From: SMTZ1-83 sp048884925
Lineage (GTDB): Archaea > Asgardarchaeota > Thorarchaeia > Thorarchaeales > Thorarchaeaceae
DNA: 5,163 nt
Assembly (NCBI GenBank): GCA_048884925.1
Contig: JBHLQK010000212.1
Location: 1 to 5,163 of the forward strand
Direction of reading: 5' to 3'
Shown here: piece after piece, positions 3,734-5,163 of the stretch
Layout: each line of letters starts with the position of its first letter
Numbering within the stretch: position 1 is the first letter of the stretch
Position numbers and translations under genes: made by a program
The notes under the pieces: generated by a model
What the model was told of the DNA's origin: nothing
Databases searched by the model: none
Seen by the model: only the letters and a program-made list of their open reading frames with translations

Positions 3734-4831
3734 ATGTCATTTGATGGGTCTATGTTCGAGCATGCAAAGTTCAGAGATGCGAAACATGCAAAAACTCTCG
3801 TCCGCAAGATAGAAACTCTAAACGCTGACAGAATGACTCGAATAGTCCACGTCTGCGGAACACATGAAGACACAATAAGTCGACACGGACTTCGGTCACT
3901 TCTACCAAGCGGTATATCTCTTGTTGCAGGTCCTGGATGTCCAGTGTGTGTATGCGCTGCTGAGGATGTCGACTTCGCAATTGAGGTTTCACGCAAGGGT
4001 CACATAGTAGCAACGTTCGGTGATATGCTACGCGTACCTTCTACCTCATCTTCTCTGATTAAGGAACGGGCAGAGGGTGCCGATATTCGAGTTGTATACG
4101 GCGTTAATGAAGCTGTGGACATTGCCAAAAAGAATCCTGATCGTGAACTAGTCTTTATTGGGGTTGGTTTTGAAACCACCGCTCCTACCATAGCAGTAGA
4201 GATTCTGAAAGGGCCGCCCAGCAACTTCTCACTTCTTGCTTCACTGAAAGCCATTCCTCCAGCGATGGAGATTCTTGTCAATATCGAAGGCTTTGATGTA
4301 GATGGGTTTATCACACCTGGGCATGTGAGCGCAGTGATAGGCACCAAATCCTATCAGCCTCTCGCTGAAAAACATCGAGTTCCTTGTGTGGCCGCCGGGT
4401 TTGAGCCCCTTGATGTACTTGAATCAATCAGAATGATACTCTTGCAGATCAATGAGGGGCGCGCTGAGTCAGAAAACGAGTATACTCGAGTAGTCCAGCC
4501 AGAGGGAAATATTGCGGCACAGAAGGCGCTTGATAAGGTGTTTCGACTTGGAGATGCGCCTTGGAGAGGGCTGGGAATCATTAGTAATTCCGGGTATTTT
4601 CTCCGTGAGCAGTTTTCAGAGTATGATGCCCGTCTGAGATTTGATTTGCCTCCAATTGATTCAGTAGACATTCTCCCTGGCTGCAAATGTCATGAGGTCA
4701 TCCTCGGAATAACAAATCCCTCAGATTGCGCTCTCTTTGGCAATCGCTGTGTCCCAGAGGAACCTTATGGTCCGTGCATGGTGGGTCATGAAGGAACTTG
4801 CAGAATCAGGTATGAGTACCAAGACTTCTAG
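3734..4831 (+). CDS. hypD: [NiFe]-hydrogenase maturation factor HypD
   Basis: HypD is the iron-sulfur scaffold that, with HypC and HypE, builds the Fe(CN)2CO unit delivered to the large subunit of [NiFe] hydrogenases in the cytoplasm. The 365-residue length is normal (the E. coli protein is about 373). All family signatures are present: HVCGTHED with C41, GPGCPVC with C69 and C72, TFGDMLRVP (94-102), GVGFETTAPT (143-152), TPGHVSAVIG (194-203), AGFEPLDVL (221-229) and the C-terminal [4Fe-4S] cluster region with C317, C319, C332, C339, C348 and C356, including CMVGHEGTC. The protein therefore looks active. ATG 3734 lacks a ribosome site; ATG 3752 (residue 7) is an alternative and still precedes the conserved FRD motif. 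No other hyp gene is in the window. Its stop codon overlaps that of the convergent mobA. It implies that the organism makes a [NiFe] hydrogenase. Confidence 0.98.
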   Translation: MSFDGSMFEHAKFRDAKHAKTLVRKIETLNADRMTRIVHVCGTHEDTISRHGLRSLLPSGISLVAGPGCPVCVCAAEDVDFAIEVSRKGHIVATFGDMLRVPSTSSSLIKERAEGADIRVVYGVNEAVDIAKKNPDRELVFIGVGFETTAPTIAVEILKGPPSNFSLLASLKAIPPAMEILVNIEGFDVDGFITPGHVSAVIGTKSYQPLAEKHRVPCVAAGFEPLDVLESIRMILLQINEGRAESENEYTRVVQPEGNIAAQKALDKVFRLGDAPWRGLGIISNSGYFLREQFSEYDARLRFDLPPIDSVDILPGCKCHEVILGITNPSDCALFGNRCVPEEPYGPCMVGHEGTCRIRYEYQDF

Positions 4832-5163
4832 CTTAGCTTGACTGATTTCTCAAGGGCTCTCAATTCTTTCTCTGTGTTGGCGTTTGAGAAAGTAGCTAGT
4901 TCAGGATCAAACTCCGACAGTACGAGTGTTGAAACATAGAGCACATTCCTAAGCCTGTCCAGAAGGTCCTTCATTCTATACTTGTCCTCATTGACTGCCT
5001 CAATTCCTTCCAAGTAGGCATGTTCAGCAAGATACACAGAATGCAAGGGCTCAATGTATCCAGTTGGCCAGGATGGCACTACAGCTCCATGATTCTTCCG
5101 CAGTTGGTATAGTGTCTTCAGAAGACTCACATTAGCAAGAGGAGTGTCAACTGGCAACAATAG
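4828..5163 (-). CDS. mobA: Molybdenum cofactor guanylyltransferase MobA, N-terminus cut by window edge
   Basis: These 111 residues are the C-terminal half of a MobA-type nucleotidyltransferase, which transfers GMP from GTP to molybdopterin to make the guanine dinucleotide cofactor of DMSO-reductase-family enzymes. The first visible residues, LLLPVDTPL, hold the conserved Asp (visible residue 6) that binds Mg2+ and nucleotide (usually G/C-D-x-P in the family). They are followed by AVVPSWPTGYIEPLHSVY (visible 27-44), the typical molybdopterin-side motif, and FSNANTEKELRALE (visible 92-105), matching the family's F.N.NTPEDL close. The frame continues to the right edge as Leu codons, so the true start and the GTP-binding LAGG..RMG.DK loop lie beyond 5163; the TTG at 5160 is not the start. 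It converges on hypD with overlapping stops. A related MobA-like transferase of other substrate is possible but less likely. Confidence 0.85.
   Translation of the reverse strand, partial: LLLPVDTPLANVSLLKTLYQLRKNHGAVVPSWPTGYIEPLHSVYLAEHAYLEGIEAVNEDKYRMKDLLDRLRNVLYVSTLVLSEFDPELATFSNANTEKELRALEKSVKLS

Overview
This window most likely comes from an archaeon. The evidence is a DUF211 protein and a DUF1922-type zinc ribbon, both largely archaeal families, together with short TATA-like boxes ahead of several genes and a gene that looks like a lone TFIIB/TFB cyclin repeat. Moderate GC, many TTG/GTG starts and several lineage-specific small proteins would fit an uncultivated Asgard or related lineage, but the sequence does not fix the phylum. 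Both window edges cut genes.

Layout. Positions 1-1117 hold a two-gene minus-strand unit: a DUF1922 zinc-ribbon protein with two tandem winged-helix-like modules (404-1117), followed by a winged-helix-like protein that leaves the left edge (1-356). A 118-bp divergent promoter region (1118-1235) separates it from a plus-strand group: a dicluster ferredoxin (1236-1457), a coiled-coil protein with a conserved-looking C-terminal domain (1528-2106), and a cyclin-fold protein (2210-2818). The last meets a DUF211 gene (2824-3129, minus) tail to tail, 5 bp apart. The 249-bp gap 3130-3378 is rich in inverted repeats: palindromes next to the DUF211 start, a 7-bp inverted repeat around its TATA-like box, and a compact potential three-way-junction fold before the next plus-strand gene. 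That gene encodes a 103-residue protein with a basic tail (3379-3690). It is followed by hypD (3734-4831), whose stop codon overlaps the stop of a convergent mobA fragment (4828-5163) leaving the right edge.

Function. Only hypD (NiFe-hydrogenase maturation) and mobA (molybdenum cofactor guanylylation) can be named with assurance. Together with the ferredoxin they suggest anaerobic, metalloenzyme-based metabolism. The zinc-ribbon/winged-helix, winged-helix and cyclin-fold proteins look like nucleic-acid-binding or transcription-related proteins, but their targets cannot be read from this sequence. No mobile element, CRISPR array, tRNA or rRNA was seen.
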